From Nocardioides baekrokdamisoli (GTDB lineage Bacteria; Actinomycetota; Actinomycetes; Propionibacteriales; Nocardioidaceae): a stretch of DNA of 64,000 bases. The DNA lies in the NCBI RefSeq assembly GCF_003945325.1, contig NZ_AP019307.1, positions 62,001 through 126,000 on the forward strand, written 5' to 3'. The translations under genes and the position numbers were made by a program. This document shows, piece by piece, positions 46,143 through 56,156 of the stretch. The notes under the pieces were generated by a model, which had not been told where the DNA came from, did not search any database, and saw nothing but the letters and a program-made list of their open reading frames with translations. Position 1 is the stretch's first letter. Each line of letters begins with the position of its first letter.

Positions 46143-47474
46143 TCAGGCGTCGATCAGCAGATCCGTCTTGGCCGTCGAGCAGCAGGGCAGGAACTTGCCA
46201 GCGGCGATCTCGCGCGCGCGGATGCCGCCCTGGTGGTTCATCTCGACCTCGCCGGACAGTTTGAGTGACTTGCAGGAGCCGCACATGCCTTCCTGGCAGT
46301 TCGCGCTGATGCGTACGCCGTTGCGCTGGGCCACGCCGAGGATCGCTTCGTCCGGGTCGATTCGCACGTTGAGTTTGCTGCGTACGAACGACAGCGTGAG
46401 GCTGCCGGTCCCGACTGTGGCGAAGTCGCTGGGATCGACCGATACGGCAGGCGCGGCGTCCGGTTCGGTCTCAAGTTGATCGACGTCAGCAGCGCCGAGG
46501 TCTGTCTCAAATGTCGACGTCGGACCGTACAGATCGGCCGCGTCCGTCGCCGGGCCGTCGGCCGCGATCTGGCTCGCGTACGCAATCTCCTCGTCGTACT
46601 CCAGAAGGGTCTGCCGGTCGCCGGTGAAGTACTCCATGTTGAACGAGGTGTCGTCCACCCCGACGTCGCGCACCAACCGCTGCACCGCCTCGAGGTATCC
46701 GGCGGGGCCGCAGGCGTACACCTGTCGGCCATTCGCGTCGGGTGCGACCTCGTTGAGCATCTGGGTGCTCGGCCGGCCGGCGAGCCATGCCCACGTGTCC
46801 GGGACATTGCGATCGCCCAAGGACCAGAAGACCTTGATCCGGGAGTCGGCGGCGGCCAACTGCTCGAGTTCCTGGGCGAAGGTGAACGTGCCCGCCTGCG
46901 CTGCGTGATAGAGCAGGACGACATCGACCCGACCAGGCAGGTCGTGGATCGTCCGGATCATCGACATCAGCGGCGTGATGCCGGACCCGGCTGCGAGGAG
47001 CAGATAGCGCGCGCGGCGATCGCTGTCGGGCAGATGGAAGGCGCCCACGGGCCCGAGCATCTCGAGCAGCATGCCGGGCACGAGATGGTCGTGAGCCCAT
47101 CGCGAGACCTGGCCCTCGGGGTCACGCTTGACGCTGATGGAGAACGTCCACGGGCGGGTCGGGGGACTGGAGATCGAGTAGCTGCGGTCCACCGGTTCGG
47201 CATCGGGGCCGTCGACCGGGAACGCGATGTTCAGATACTGGCCGGCGCGGAACGACAGCGGCGCCCCGTCGGTCCGGCGGAACACGAAGGTCTTCATGTC
47301 GCCGACCTCGGGGATCACCTCGACGCACTCGGCAGTGAACTCCTGCGGCCGCCCGGGGGCAAGCACTCGTGTGAGCTCCGTGGAGGAACTCCCGAGCGCC
47401 CGGTTCCACGGCATCTCCAGCCCACGGATCCGCTCCGGCTTCGCAGGTGCGTACGGCGACGTGCTGAGCGTCAT
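46143..47474 (-). CDS. gbcB: Glycine betaine monooxygenase reductase subunit
   Basis: The 443-residue reductase has an FAD domain (RSYSISSPP), an NAD domain (AAGSGITPLMSMI, VYACGPAGYLEAV) and a C-terminal plant-type 2Fe-2S ferredoxin domain with C-x4-C-x2-C and a distal Cys (CQEGMCGSCKSL, then FLPCCSTAK). It moves electrons from NAD(P)H to the Rieske oxygenase GbcA. Between the NAD and ferredoxin domains an acidic linker (AADGPATDAADLYGPTSTFE) is present, as in GbcB/StcE-type reductases. ATG 47474 overlaps the gbcA stop by 4 bases, so the two subunits are coupled. Confidence 0.93.
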   Translation of the reverse strand: MTLSTSPYAPAKPERIRGLEMPWNRALGSSSTELTRVLAPGRPQEFTAECVEVIPEVGDMKTFVFRRTDGAPLSFRAGQYLNIAFPVDGPDAEPVDRSYSISSPPTRPWTFSISVKRDPEGQVSRWAHDHLVPGMLLEMLGPVGAFHLPDSDRRARYLLLAAGSGITPLMSMIRTIHDLPGRVDVVLLYHAAQAGTFTFAQELEQLAAADSRIKVFWSLGDRNVPDTWAWLAGRPSTQMLNEVAPDANGRQVYACGPAGYLEAVQRLVRDVGVDDTSFNMEYFTGDRQTLLEYDEEIAYASQIAADGPATDAADLYGPTSTFETDLGAADVDQLETEPDAAPAVSVDPSDFATVGTGSLTLSFVRSKLNVRIDPDEAILGVAQRNGVRISANCQEGMCGSCKSLKLSGEVEMNHQGGIRAREIAAGKFLPCCSTAKTDLLIDA

Positions 47475-48769
47475 GCCGCGGGCACTACGCCGAGGTGCTC
47501 ACGCATCCGCTGCGTGTACCAGTTGATGAAGGCCTCCACCTGATACTCGCTCTTCATGTACGGGCCCTGTTCATAGACCGGGCTCTCTGCGCCCAACTGG
47601 CACAGCTCGACGAAGGCCTTGTCCTGGAGGTTGGTCTGCTTCCAGACATTGGTGAGTTCATCGATGTCGTAGTCCGTGCCCTCGACGGCGTCATCGGCGA
47701 CGAGCCACGTCGTGCGCACCATCGTGCGCCCCTCGTCGAGCGGGTAGACCGCGAAGGTGACGATGTGGTCGGACAGGAAGTGGAACCACGAGTTCGGCTG
47801 GAGGTGCAGGGAGCATCGGCCGAGTCGGAAGTCCCGAAGGTCGCCCAGGAGCTTCTTGGACAGTCGACGGCCGGTCTCGGAGAAGGACTCACCGGCGCCG
47901 TCGAGCGATTCCCGTGAGATCCGGAAACCTGCGATGCGGGTGTCGAGCTCTTCGAGCACCTCCCAGTGCAGGCCGTACCGGTCGCAGCGCTCCTGCAGGG
48001 CGCGCTCGGCGGCCTGATTGCGTTCCCACACCTCTTCGAGGTGCGGCGGGATCATCCCCTCGGTGAGCCCCCAGGTCGGGAACAGCGAACACGCCAACTC
48101 GGGGTGTCCTACGCAGTGGTAGCACTCGCGGTTGTTCTCCATGACGAGCTTCCAGTTGCCCTCTTCGACGATGGTCTGCTGGTAGGCGACCTTCGTACGC
48201 GCGATGTCGTGCGGCGCGAGGTAGGGCTCGATCAGCGGGATGACATCGTCGAAGTCGGTGGGCGGCTCGGGCGCCAGGCACACGAAGATCAGGCCCGCCA
48301 CGACGCGGGTGTGGGCCTTCTTGAGGCTGAAGCACTTCGGGTCGAACTTCTCGTCCGGTGCCGTCGCCGCGTGCAGCAGCTCGCCGTCGGCGGCGTACGT
48401 CCAGGAGTGGTAGCCACAGACGATGTTGCCGACGGTGCCCTGGGTCTCGGGCAGCAGCCGCGCGCCGCGGTGCCGACACACGTTGTGGAGCACGCTGACC
48501 CCGCCCTCATCGGTGCGGAGCACGATCAGGGAGTACGGGCCGTAGTCGACCGTCACGTAGTCGCCCGGCTCGGGGATCTCGGCGATGCTGGCCGCGAACA
48601 GCCAGTACGTCCCGAAGATGCCGGTCATGTCGGCCCTGAACACGTCGCGATCGGTGTAGAACGGTGCCTCGAGCGAGAAGCCGGCGCGGCGCCGTTCCAG
48701 GAGCTCCGGAAGGTTGCTGGTGGCCTCGTGGGCTGTGGCAGGCGACATGGCGGGCGACGGGGTCGACAT
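47471..48769 (-). CDS. gbcA: Glycine betaine monooxygenase Rieske oxygenase subunit
   Basis: From ATG 48769 the product is 432 residues. The Rieske motif is CRHRGARLL...CGYHSWTYAADG (C-x-H, then C-x2-H), and the mononuclear iron site region is NNRECYHCVGHPEL. With GbcB it oxidatively demethylates glycine betaine to dimethylglycine and formaldehyde, at the expense of O2 and NAD(P)H. The adjacent formaldehyde dehydrogenase and dimethylglycine dehydrogenase genes support this substrate rather than carnitine or stachydrine. Divergently transcribed from a LysR gene with a 67-base gap. Confidence 0.92.
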   Translation of the reverse strand: MSTPSPAMSPATAHEATSNLPELLERRRAGFSLEAPFYTDRDVFRADMTGIFGTYWLFAASIAEIPEPGDYVTVDYGPYSLIVLRTDEGGVSVLHNVCRHRGARLLPETQGTVGNIVCGYHSWTYAADGELLHAATAPDEKFDPKCFSLKKAHTRVVAGLIFVCLAPEPPTDFDDVIPLIEPYLAPHDIARTKVAYQQTIVEEGNWKLVMENNRECYHCVGHPELACSLFPTWGLTEGMIPPHLEEVWERNQAAERALQERCDRYGLHWEVLEELDTRIAGFRISRESLDGAGESFSETGRRLSKKLLGDLRDFRLGRCSLHLQPNSWFHFLSDHIVTFAVYPLDEGRTMVRTTWLVADDAVEGTDYDIDELTNVWKQTNLQDKAFVELCQLGAESPVYEQGPYMKSEYQVEAFINWYTQRMREHLGVVPAA

Positions 48770-48836
48770 GGCAGCGAGCGTACGGCCGCCGCCGAGTGGG
48801 TGCAATGTTTTGCCATCGATCATGCACAATATCCGC
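48770..48836. promoter_or_regulatory. gbcA/lysR divergent promoter with dyad
   Basis: The 67-base gap holds GTGCAATG (48809) and CATGCAC (48831 region) as an imperfect inverted repeat around TTTTGCCATCGAT, compatible with a LysR T-N11-A type site. Divergent layout is typical for a LysR protein controlling the neighbouring operon. Confidence 0.5.
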
Positions 48837-49769
48837 ATGATTGATCACCGGCTCGCCACTTTGCGTACGTTCGCGTCCTGCGGCACGGTCACGGCAACGG
48901 CCGAGTTGACCGGGCTGTCGCCTTCAGCGGTCTCGGCCCAACTGCGGGAACTGCAGCGTTCCCTCGACATCACCTTGTTCGTCCGGTCCGGCCGCGGTCT
49001 GAAGCTCACTGCGGCCGGGCAGTTCCTGGTACGTCGTTCCGACGTTCTCGTCGAGGAGTGGGAGCGGATGCGCGCCGGGGCGCTCCATGCGGGGGAGGAG
49101 GCGCCCGCGACGTTCGCGATCGGCGGCTTCTCGACGGCTGCCTCCAATCTGCTCGCTCCGCTCGGGGCTCATCTGCGTGCCACCCGCCCCGGCCTCCAGG
49201 TGCGGGTGACCGAGGCGGACCCGGTCCGCTGCCTGGACCTGCTGACCGCGGGGCGCCTTGACCTGGCCGTGATCGTGGCGACGCAGGCCGGTGCGGCGGC
49301 CGTCGGCGACTCGCGATTCGAGCAGGTCGAGCTGCTCGACGACCCGCTGGACGTCATGGTCCCGGCGAACCATCGAGTGGCTCGGCGCGAGTCGGTGTCG
49401 TTGGAGGAGCTTGCCGAGGAGGACTGGATCACCGAGGCCGCCGGGGGGCCGTACCGGGCGCTCTTCACAGCTGCCTTCGTGGCCGCCGGTCTGACTCCGA
49501 AGGTGACGCACGAGGTGATCGAGTGGGAGACGGCGATGGCGCTGGTCGGCGCCGGCCTCGGACTGGGTCTGCTGCCCCGACTGGTCAGCCTCGCCGGAGC
49601 GGACAACGTGGTCCGCGTACGCCTGGGCGGGTCGACGAAGCCCGTACGGAAAATTGTCGCCGTGACCCGTCCGGGAGGTCGCGCCTCGGTGCTGGTCCGG
49701 GACTCGCTGGCAACGCTGCATGCCCTCGCCCAGGAGACGTTGAAGGCGCGCATCGCTGAAGAGTTCTGA
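48837..49769 (+). CDS. LysR-family transcriptional regulator
   Basis: From ATG 48837 the product is 310 residues. The N-terminal HTH is clear (RLATLRTFASCGTVTATAEL, then SPSAVSAQLRELQRSLDITLF) and the C-terminal effector domain follows (FAIGGFSTAASNLLAPLGAH, LAVIVATQAG). It is divergent from gbcAB, so it is the likely regulator of betaine monooxygenase, perhaps responding to betaine or dimethylglycine. The longer frame upstream is the antisense of gbcA and is not used. Confidence 0.93.
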   Translation: MIDHRLATLRTFASCGTVTATAELTGLSPSAVSAQLRELQRSLDITLFVRSGRGLKLTAAGQFLVRRSDVLVEEWERMRAGALHAGEEAPATFAIGGFSTAASNLLAPLGAHLRATRPGLQVRVTEADPVRCLDLLTAGRLDLAVIVATQAGAAAVGDSRFEQVELLDDPLDVMVPANHRVARRESVSLEELAEEDWITEAAGGPYRALFTAAFVAAGLTPKVTHEVIEWETAMALVGAGLGLGLLPRLVSLAGADNVVRVRLGGSTKPVRKIVAVTRPGGRASVLVRDSLATLHALAQETLKARIAEEF

Positions 49770-49844
49770 TGTGACCCAGGACACGCTCAGCCCTTGACAG
49801 CGCCTCCTCCGGGCGTCACGATCCTGAAAGTCAGAAGAAAACCA

Positions 49845-49858
49845 ACTGATATTTCAAG
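49845..49858. promoter_or_regulatory. GntR-box-like site before formaldehyde dehydrogenase gene
   Basis: ACTGATATTTCAAG matches 11 of 14 positions of the perfect palindrome ACTGATATATCAGT between gntR and glyA. It lies 16 bases before the ATG at 49875. Suggests co-control by the GntR protein; degenerate, so uncertain. Confidence 0.4.
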
Positions 49859-49874
49859 AACGAAGGGCTCGACG

Positions 49875-51098
49875 ATGAGCGCAGGGACAGCTACCAACAG
49901 GGCAGTGGCGTACAAGGGTGCGGGCGTGGTCGAGGTCATCGACACCGAGTACCCCTCGTTCGAACTCAAGGACGGTCCGGGCGTCAACCCGATCAACGTC
50001 GGCCGCAAGGTCCCGCACGGTGCCATCCTGCGCACGGTCACGACCAACATCTGCGGATCGGACCAGCACATGGTCCGTGGTCGGACCACTGCTCCGGAGG
50101 GTCTCGTGCTCGGCCACGAGATCACCGGCGAGGTCGTCGAGGTCGGCCCGGATGTGGAGTTCATCAAGGTCGGCGACATCGTCTCGGTGCCGTTCAACAT
50201 CGCCTGCGGCCGCTGCCGCAACTGCAAGGAGGGGCTGACCGGCATCTGCCTCAACGTGAACCCGGACCGTCCGGGGAGTGCGTACGGCTATGTCGACATG
50301 GGCGGCTGGGTCGGCGGTCAGGCCGAGTACGTCCTGGTCCCGTACGCGGACTGGAACCTGCTGCGATTCCCCGACCGTGATCAGGCGCTGGAGAAGATCC
50401 TCGACCTCACGATGCTCTCCGACATCTTCCCGACCGGCTTCCACGGTGCTGTCACCGCAGGCGTCGGCGTCGGGTCGACCGTGTACGTCGCCGGGGCCGG
50501 CCCGGTCGGGCTCGCCGCAGCGACCGGTGCGCAACTCCTCGGAGCGGCGTGCGTCATCGTCGCGGACCTGAACGAGGAGCGTCTGGCTCAGGCCCGAAGC
50601 TTCGGCTGCGAGACGGTCGACCTCACCAAGGGCGGTCCGCAGGAACAGATCGAGCAGATCCTGGGCGTACCCGAAGTGGACTGCGGGATCGACGCGGTGG
50701 GCTTCGAGGCCCGCGGTCACGGCACTGGAGCGGGCGAGGCGCCCGCCACGGTGCTCAACGACCTGATGGACATCACCCGCGCCGGCGGCGCATTGGGCAT
50801 CCCCGGGTTGTACGTCACCGGCGACCCCGGGGGCATCGACGACGCCGCCAAGAAGGGCGCGTTGTCGCTCAGCCTCGGCACCGGCTGGGCCAAGTCGTTG
50901 TCCTTCGCCACCGGTCAGTGCCCGGTGATGAAGTACAACCGCCCGCTGATGATGGCGATCCTGCACGGCCGCGTCTCGATCGCGAAGAACGTCAATGCCC
51001 AGGCGATCCCGCTCGAGGACGCTCCGCGCGGCTACGCGGAGTTCGACGCCGGTGCGGCGACGAAGTACGTGCTGAACCCGAACGGATACATCAAATAA
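49875..51098 (+). CDS. fdhA: Glutathione-independent formaldehyde dehydrogenase (zinc MDR family)
   Basis: ATG 49875 follows GAAGGG. The 407-residue product has catalytic zinc ligands ([22 protein letters not shown]), structural zinc cysteines ([15 protein letters not shown]), the cofactor motif [20 protein letters not shown] and [16 protein letters not shown]. Pseudomonas putida-type enzymes of this group oxidise formaldehyde to formate with tightly bound NAD and no glutathione. Formaldehyde comes from GbcAB and, in part, sarcosine oxidation, so placement next to these genes is logical. A stem-loop separates it from folD. Confidence 0.93.
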   Translation: MSAGTATNRAVAYKGAGVVEVIDTEYPSFELKDGPGVNPINVGRKVPHGAILRTVTTNICGSDQHMVRGRTTAPEGLVLGHEITGEVVEVGPDVEFIKVGDIVSVPFNIACGRCRNCKEGLTGICLNVNPDRPGSAYGYVDMGGWVGGQAEYVLVPYADWNLLRFPDRDQALEKILDLTMLSDIFPTGFHGAVTAGVGVGSTVYVAGAGPVGLAAATGAQLLGAACVIVADLNEERLAQARSFGCETVDLTKGGPQEQIEQILGVPEVDCGIDAVGFEARGHGTGAGEAPATVLNDLMDITRAGGALGIPGLYVTGDPGGIDDAAKKGALSLSLGTGWAKSLSFATGQCPVMKYNRPLMMAILHGRVSIAKNVNAQAIPLEDAPRGYAEFDAGAATKYVLNPNGYIK

Positions 51099-51110
51099 TC
51101 AGCCCTCGCC

Positions 51111-51142
51111 GGCGCCTCCTGATCTGTCGATCGGGAGGCGCC
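51111..51142 (+). terminator. Stem-loop between fdhA and folD
   Basis: GGCGCCTCC pairs perfectly with GGAGGCGCC around a 14-base loop, 12 bases after the fdhA stop. Likely a terminator or attenuating hairpin, since folD starts only 28 bases further on. Confidence 0.55.
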
Positions 51143-51169
51143 GTCGGACGTCAGCGGCAGGAACCAGTC

Positions 51170-52048
51170 ATGGCAGTACGGATCGACGGCAACCGCGTCG
51201 CCCGGGAGATCAAGCAGGAACTCATCCCACGGGTTGCGGCGCTGAAGGCTGAGGGCGTACGCCCCGGGCTCGGCACGATCCTCGTCGGCGACGATCCCGG
51301 CAGCCACTCGTACGTCGCCGGGAAGCATCGCGACTGCGCGGAAGTGGGGATCGACTCGATCCGGATCGAGTTGCCCGGGACGGCCTCCCAGGCAGAGGTC
51401 GAGTTCGCGGTTCGTACGCTCAATGCGGACCCGAACTGCACCGGATTCATTGTGCAACTACCGCTGCCCGGGCATCTGGACACGCATCGGGTGCTCCAGC
51501 TGATCGATCCCGACAAGGACGCCGACGGCCTGCATCCGGCCAACCTCGGCAAGTTGGTGCTCGGCATCCCGGGACCGCTGCCGTGCACGCCGCGCGGGAT
51601 CATCGAACTCCTTCGCCACCATGACGTCCCGATCACTGGCGCGACGGTGTGCATCGTGGGGTGCGGCGTGACGGTCGGCAAGCCCCTCGGGCTGATGCTC
51701 ACCCGTCCCAGCGAGCACGCCACCGTCACCCTCTGCCACGAGAACACCCTGGATGTCGCCGCACACGCCCGTGCCGCCGATGTGATCGTTGCTGCCGCAG
51801 GCGTGGCCCACCTGGTGCGTCCGACCTGGGTACGCCCGGGGGCCACCGTCCTCTCAGTGGGCATCACCCGGACCATCGAGGGCATTCTCGGTGACGTGCA
51901 TCCCGAGGTGGAGGGCATTGCCGGCAAACTCAGCCCGGCCACCGGGGGAGTCGGACCGATGACCCGGGCGATGCTGCTGACCAACATCGTCGAGATCGCG
52001 GAGCGTACGCTCGCCGCCAGGCCGGCGGGGATCCTCACCCGGGCCTGA
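51170..52048 (+). CDS. folD: Methylenetetrahydrofolate dehydrogenase/cyclohydrolase
   Basis: ATG 51170 has GGCAGGAA upstream. The 292-residue bifunctional enzyme interconverts 5,10-methylene-THF and 10-formyl-THF using NADP. It shows [17 protein letters not shown] with the catalytic Lys of the YVxxK motif, [23 protein letters not shown], and [14 protein letters not shown]. The cofactor loop reads [15 protein letters not shown] rather than the usual GxSxxxGxP, so the Ser is Gly here. It links C1 units from dimethylglycine and sarcosine demethylation to PurU. A second, housekeeping folD may exist elsewhere. Confidence 0.93.
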   Translation: MAVRIDGNRVAREIKQELIPRVAALKAEGVRPGLGTILVGDDPGSHSYVAGKHRDCAEVGIDSIRIELPGTASQAEVEFAVRTLNADPNCTGFIVQLPLPGHLDTHRVLQLIDPDKDADGLHPANLGKLVLGIPGPLPCTPRGIIELLRHHDVPITGATVCIVGCGVTVGKPLGLMLTRPSEHATVTLCHENTLDVAAHARAADVIVAAAGVAHLVRPTWVRPGATVLSVGITRTIEGILGDVHPEVEGIAGKLSPATGGVGPMTRAMLLTNIVEIAERTLAARPAGILTRA

Positions 52049-52124
52049 AGTCGGTTCGCGCCGTGGCCCCAGTCTGTCTGCGGTGGGTGGTCGCGGATCC
52101 TCCGGACGAGGATGATCAGCGTCC

Positions 52125-52856
52125 ATGGTCGCCCTTGAACTCGTCGCCATCTTCGTCTTCGGGGTGTCCGGCGCGCTGACCGCCGTCCGGCTGCGTCTCG
52201 ACATCGTCGGTGTGATCGTGCTGGCCACCGTCACGGGCATCGGTGGCGGCATCATCCGAGACATCCTCATCGGTGCCGTCCCGCCCGAGACCGTACGCGA
52301 CTGGCGCTACATCCTGGCCCCGGCCCTCGGCGGGCTGGCGACGTTCTTCCTGCACCCCGGTCTGGATCGCGTACGCCGTCCGATGCTCGTGTTCGACGCG
52401 GTCGGCCTGGGCCTCTACAGCGTGGTGGGTGCGCTCAAGGCCTCTCAGCACGGCCTCGGGCCGATGCCCTCGGCGATCATGGGGCTGATCACAGGTGTCG
52501 GCGGCGGCGTACTGCGCGACGTGCTCGCCGGTCAGCCGCCGTTGCTCTTCCGGACGGGGGAGTTGTACGCGATCCCGGCCCTGCTCGGGTCGAGCCTGGC
52601 GATGGTGGGCCACTACCTCGACCTGCCTCGCCTGCTGGTGATCGTGGTGGCCGCGGGGACGACGATCACCGTCCGGCTGATGGCGGTCAGGCGAGGCTGG
52701 GTCGCACCGGTGAGTTCGGAGACTCCGCCGCTGTACGGCCAGGCGCTGGAGGTACGAGCGCGCCGCGGGTCGCACCCGGATCGACGGGCCAGACCGGGAA
52801 GTCGGCGCCTGCGACGACGATCCGGCGCGGACGGTGGCTCGCCTCCGGACGCCTAG
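52125..52856 (+). CDS. TRIC/UPF0126-family membrane protein (possible glycine transporter)
   Basis: The 243-residue protein has about six to seven hydrophobic segments arranged as a tandem repeat with the family motifs GIGGGIIRDILIG and GVGGGVLRDVLAG, and a basic C-terminal tail of about 60 residues. UPF0126 members share ancestry with TRIC cation channels, and some bacterial ones act as glycine transporters. Here it is next to genes producing and consuming glycine, which favours glycine movement. ATG 52125 lacks a strong ribosome site. Its last 4 bases overlap the end of the convergent gntR. Confidence 0.85.
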   Translation: MVALELVAIFVFGVSGALTAVRLRLDIVGVIVLATVTGIGGGIIRDILIGAVPPETVRDWRYILAPALGGLATFFLHPGLDRVRRPMLVFDAVGLGLYSVVGALKASQHGLGPMPSAIMGLITGVGGGVLRDVLAGQPPLLFRTGELYAIPALLGSSLAMVGHYLDLPRLLVIVVAAGTTITVRLMAVRRGWVAPVSSETPPLYGQALEVRARRGSHPDRRARPGSRRLRRRSGADGGSPPDA

Positions 52857-53542
52857 ATGAGCGCCCGGATCTCGCTCTCGAAGTGGATCACGTGCTTGCC
52901 GGCCAACTCGGCCGCGCGGTCGCCGTCACCGGAGATCACGGCCTCGAGCAGCGGTCCGTGCTCCTCGATGTGCGCGGCGAGGTCCGGCAGCCGGTCGATG
53001 AACAGGCACCAGATCCGGTTGGCGAGGTTGTCGTACCGCATCAGCGTGTCCTCGAGGTACGCGTTGTGCACCGCGGCATAGACCGACCGGTGGATCCGCA
53101 GGTCCAGCAGCATCAGGTCGCGGGCCGTACGCGTGCTTCCCCGGGGTCTGCCGAGTTCGGCCAGGATCGCCCGGAGTTCGGCACGTTCCTGGTCGGTCGC
53201 CCGCTCCGCAGCGCTGCGGGCGGCGATGGGCTCCAGGTGAGCGCGTACCTCCGAGATGTGCGCCAGGTCGGTGATGTTCACGTCGGTCGCGAACGTCCCG
53301 CGGCGCGCGTACGCCACGACCAGGCGCTCGTGGGCGAGTCGCTTGAGAGCCTCCCTGATCGGGGTGCGGCCGATGCCCAGTGCGCTGCCGAGTTGGTCTT
53401 CGTTGATCGGGCTTCCGGGCGCGATGTCGAGCATCACGATCCGGTCCCGGATCTCCCGGTACGCACGGTCGGCCAGTGATTCGGAGGTCTCCGCACTCGA
53501 TTCCGGAACTCCCGCGAGTGGGCTGTTGACGCCATTCCCCAT
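52853..53542 (-). CDS. GntR-family regulator (FadR/FCD subfamily)
   Basis: The 229-residue protein has an N-terminal winged helix ([37 protein letters not shown]) and a helical FCD effector domain ([40 protein letters not shown]) with His/Asp residues that bind a metal in this subfamily. It is divergent from glyA-soxBDAG-sdaA, separated by 82 bases holding a perfect palindrome, so it very probably controls that operon, with glycine, sarcosine or serine as possible effector. Confidence 0.93.
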   Translation of the reverse strand: MGNGVNSPLAGVPESSAETSESLADRAYREIRDRIVMLDIAPGSPINEDQLGSALGIGRTPIREALKRLAHERLVVAYARRGTFATDVNITDLAHISEVRAHLEPIAARSAAERATDQERAELRAILAELGRPRGSTRTARDLMLLDLRIHRSVYAAVHNAYLEDTLMRYDNLANRIWCLFIDRLPDLAAHIEEHGPLLEAVISGDGDRAAELAGKHVIHFESEIRALI

Positions 53543-53563
53543 GTGGCGTACGTTACACGAAAG

Positions 53564-53577
53564 ACTGATATATCAGT
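53564..53577. promoter_or_regulatory. GntR operator palindrome between gntR and glyA
   Basis: ACTGATATATCAGT is a perfect 14-base palindrome, A/T-rich inside a GC-rich setting. It lies 22 bases before the gntR ATG and 47 bases before the glyA ATG. FCD-type GntR proteins bind short palindromes of this kind. A degenerate copy is found before the formaldehyde dehydrogenase gene. Confidence 0.75.
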
Positions 53578-53624
53578 TTGATTCCACTTCTCGAACCCGC
53601 TGCCACCGCCCCTGGAGAACCCTG

Positions 53625-54902
53625 ATGACCGGACTGCTGGACCAGAACCTGGCCGACCTCGACCCCGACGTCGCTGCTGCGATCGGTGCCGAGCTGCACC
53701 GTCAGCAGTCCACGCTCGAGATGATCGCGAGCGAGAACTTCGCGCCGGTGGCTGTCATGCAGGCGCAGGGCTCGGTGCTGACCAACAAGTACGCCGAGGG
53801 GTACCCCGGGAAGCGTTACTACGGCGGCTGCGAGAACGTCGACGTGATCGAGCAGATCGCGATCGACCGGGTCACCGCGCTGTTCGGCGCCGAGGCCGCG
53901 AACGTCCAGCCGCACTCGGGTGCCCAGGCCAACGCCGCCGCGATGTTCGCGTTGATCGAGCCCGGCGACACCATCCTCGGTCTCGACCTGGCGCACGGCG
54001 GTCACCTCACCCACGGCATGCGGATCAACTTCTCCGGCAAGCTCTACAACGTCGTGGCGTACCACGTCCGCGAGTCGGACTTCCTGGTCGACATGGAGGA
54101 AGTGGAACGGCTCGCCAAGCAGCACCACCCGAAGCTGATCGTGGCCGGCTGGTCGGCGCACACCCGACAGCTCGACTTCGCCGAGTTCCGTCGGATCGCG
54201 GACGAGGTCGGCGCGTACCTGATGGTCGACATGGCTCACTTCGCCGGCTTGGTCGCCGCCGACCTGCACCCCAGCCCGGTGCCGTACGCGGACGTCGTCA
54301 CGACCACCACCCACAAGACTCTCGGCGGCCCTCGGGGCGGCGTCATCCTGTGCAAGGAGGGGCTGCTCAAGAAGATCAACAGCGCTGTCTTCCCCGGCCA
54401 GCAGGGAGGCCCGCTGGAGCACGTCATCGCCGCCAAGGCCGTGGCCTTCAAGGTGGCTGCGACCCAGGAGTTCCGCGACCGTCAGCAGCGGACCCTCGAC
54501 GGGGCCCGGATCCTGGCCGCGCGGCTCAGCGAGGCGGATGTCGCCGCCGGAGGCGTCTCGGTCCTGACCGGTGGCACGGATGTGCACCTGGTCCTCGTCG
54601 ACCTGCGGAACTCCGAGTTGGACGGCCAGCAGGCCGAGGATCGACTGCACGCGATCGGCATCACCGTGAACCGGAACGCGGTCCCGTTCGACCCGCGCCC
54701 GCCGATGGTGTCCTCTGGTCTCCGGATCGGTACGCCGGCGCTCGCCACGCGCGGCCTGGATGTGGCCGCCTTCACCGAGGTGGCCGATGTCATCGCGATC
54801 GCGCTGCGCGGACCGATTGACGACGCCGATCTGGCCGAGCTGCGGACCCGGGTCGAGAAGGTCGCCGCGGCCTTCCCGCTCTACCCCGACCTGGAGGCGT
54901 GA
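53625..54902 (+). CDS. glyA: Serine hydroxymethyltransferase
   Basis: ATG 53625 has GGAGAA 7 bases upstream. The 425-residue PLP enzyme shows [45 protein letters not shown] and the PLP Lys motif [14 protein letters not shown]. It converts glycine and 5,10-methylene-THF to serine, here using products of the sarcosine oxidase encoded next. Its stop overlaps the soxB start by one base. A housekeeping copy probably exists elsewhere; this one is placed for sarcosine catabolism. Confidence 0.96.
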   Translation: MTGLLDQNLADLDPDVAAAIGAELHRQQSTLEMIASENFAPVAVMQAQGSVLTNKYAEGYPGKRYYGGCENVDVIEQIAIDRVTALFGAEAANVQPHSGAQANAAAMFALIEPGDTILGLDLAHGGHLTHGMRINFSGKLYNVVAYHVRESDFLVDMEEVERLAKQHHPKLIVAGWSAHTRQLDFAEFRRIADEVGAYLMVDMAHFAGLVAADLHPSPVPYADVVTTTTHKTLGGPRGGVILCKEGLLKKINSAVFPGQQGGPLEHVIAAKAVAFKVAATQEFRDRQQRTLDGARILAARLSEADVAAGGVSVLTGGTDVHLVLVDLRNSELDGQQAEDRLHAIGITVNRNAVPFDPRPPMVSSGLRIGTPALATRGLDVAAFTEVADVIAIALRGPIDDADLAELRTRVEKVAAAFPLYPDLEA

Positions 54903-56122
54903 TGGCCGGCGGAGACTTCGGTGCGCAGAAGGAATGGCTCTGGCGCAGCGCCGAGCCGAAGGCCTCGTACGACGCGATCGTCGTGGGTGGTGGCGGGCAC
55001 GGCCTGACGACGGCGTACTACCTGGCCAAGTACCACGGCATCACCAACCTCGCTGTCGTCGAGAAGGGCTGGCTCGCCGGCGGCAACATGGCCCGCAACA
55101 CCACCATCATCCGTTCCAACTACCTGTGGGACGAGAGCGCCGCGATCTACGAGTTCTCCCTCAAGCAGTGGGAGCAGTGGCCCGACGAGCTCGACTACGA
55201 CTTCCTGTTCAAGCAGTGCGGGGTGCTCAACCTCGCGCACACGCTCCAGGACGTACGCGACTCCCAACGGCGGATCAACGCCAACACCCTCAACGGGGTC
55301 GACGCGGAATGGCTGGACCCCCAGGACGTCGCCGACTTCTGCCCCATCGTCAACGTGTCCGACGACGTCCGGTACCCGGTGCTCGGCGGTACGTTGCAAC
55401 CACGCGGTGGCATCGCCAAGCACGACCATGTCGCCTGGGCGCTGGCACGGGCCCTGGACTCGATGGGGGTCGACCTCATCGAGAACTGCGAGGTCACCGA
55501 CTTCATCAAGGACGGCAACCGCGTCACCGGCGTGGTCACCTCACGCGGTCGGATCAACGCCGGCGTGGTCGGCCTCGCCTCGGCAGGTCACAGCAGCGTG
55601 CTCGCCGCCAAGGCAGGCTTCCGCCTCCCGGTGCAGTCGCACCCGCTCCAGGCTCTGGTGTCCGAGTTGTACGAGCCGGTGCACCCGACGGTCGTGATGT
55701 CGAACCATGTCCACGTGTACGTCTCGCAGGCTCACAAGGGCGAGTTGGTCATGGGAGCCGGCGTCGACTCCTACAACGGGTACGGCCAGCGCGGTTCCTT
55801 CCACGTGATCGAGCACCAGATGGCGGCGGCGCTCGAACTCTTCCCGATCTTCTCCAGCGCCCGGCTCCTGCGTACGTGGGGCGGCATCGTCGATGTGTCT
55901 CCGGACGCGTCGCCGATCATCGGGTCGACCCCGGTCGAGAACCTGTACGTGAACTGCGGGTGGGGGACCGGCGGCTTCAAGGCGACGCCGGGCGCCGGTT
56001 TCACCTTGGCCCACACCATGGCGACCGGCGAGGCGCACGACCTGAACAAGCCGTTCGGGCTGGAGCGCTTCGTCACCGGTGCCCTCATCGACGAGCACGG
56101 CGCCGCCGCCGTCGCCCACTGA
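54902..56122 (+). CDS. soxB: Sarcosine oxidase beta subunit
   Basis: The 406-residue subunit contains the FAD motif [38 protein letters not shown], the covalent-FMN His region [20 protein letters not shown], and [16 protein letters not shown] with [15 protein letters not shown] at the C-terminus. In heterotetrameric sarcosine oxidase it oxidises sarcosine and hands the reducing equivalents to O2. ATG 54902 shares a base with the glyA stop (TGATG); a GTG one codon earlier is less likely. Confidence 0.95.
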   Translation: MAGGDFGAQKEWLWRSAEPKASYDAIVVGGGGHGLTTAYYLAKYHGITNLAVVEKGWLAGGNMARNTTIIRSNYLWDESAAIYEFSLKQWEQWPDELDYDFLFKQCGVLNLAHTLQDVRDSQRRINANTLNGVDAEWLDPQDVADFCPIVNVSDDVRYPVLGGTLQPRGGIAKHDHVAWALARALDSMGVDLIENCEVTDFIKDGNRVTGVVTSRGRINAGVVGLASAGHSSVLAAKAGFRLPVQSHPLQALVSELYEPVHPTVVMSNHVHVYVSQAHKGELVMGAGVDSYNGYGQRGSFHVIEHQMAAALELFPIFSSARLLRTWGGIVDVSPDASPIIGSTPVENLYVNCGWGTGGFKATPGAGFTLAHTMATGEAHDLNKPFGLERFVTGALIDEHGAAAVAH

Positions 56123-56156
56123 CTGTGTCCATCACAAGCTTCGAGAAGGACAAGCA

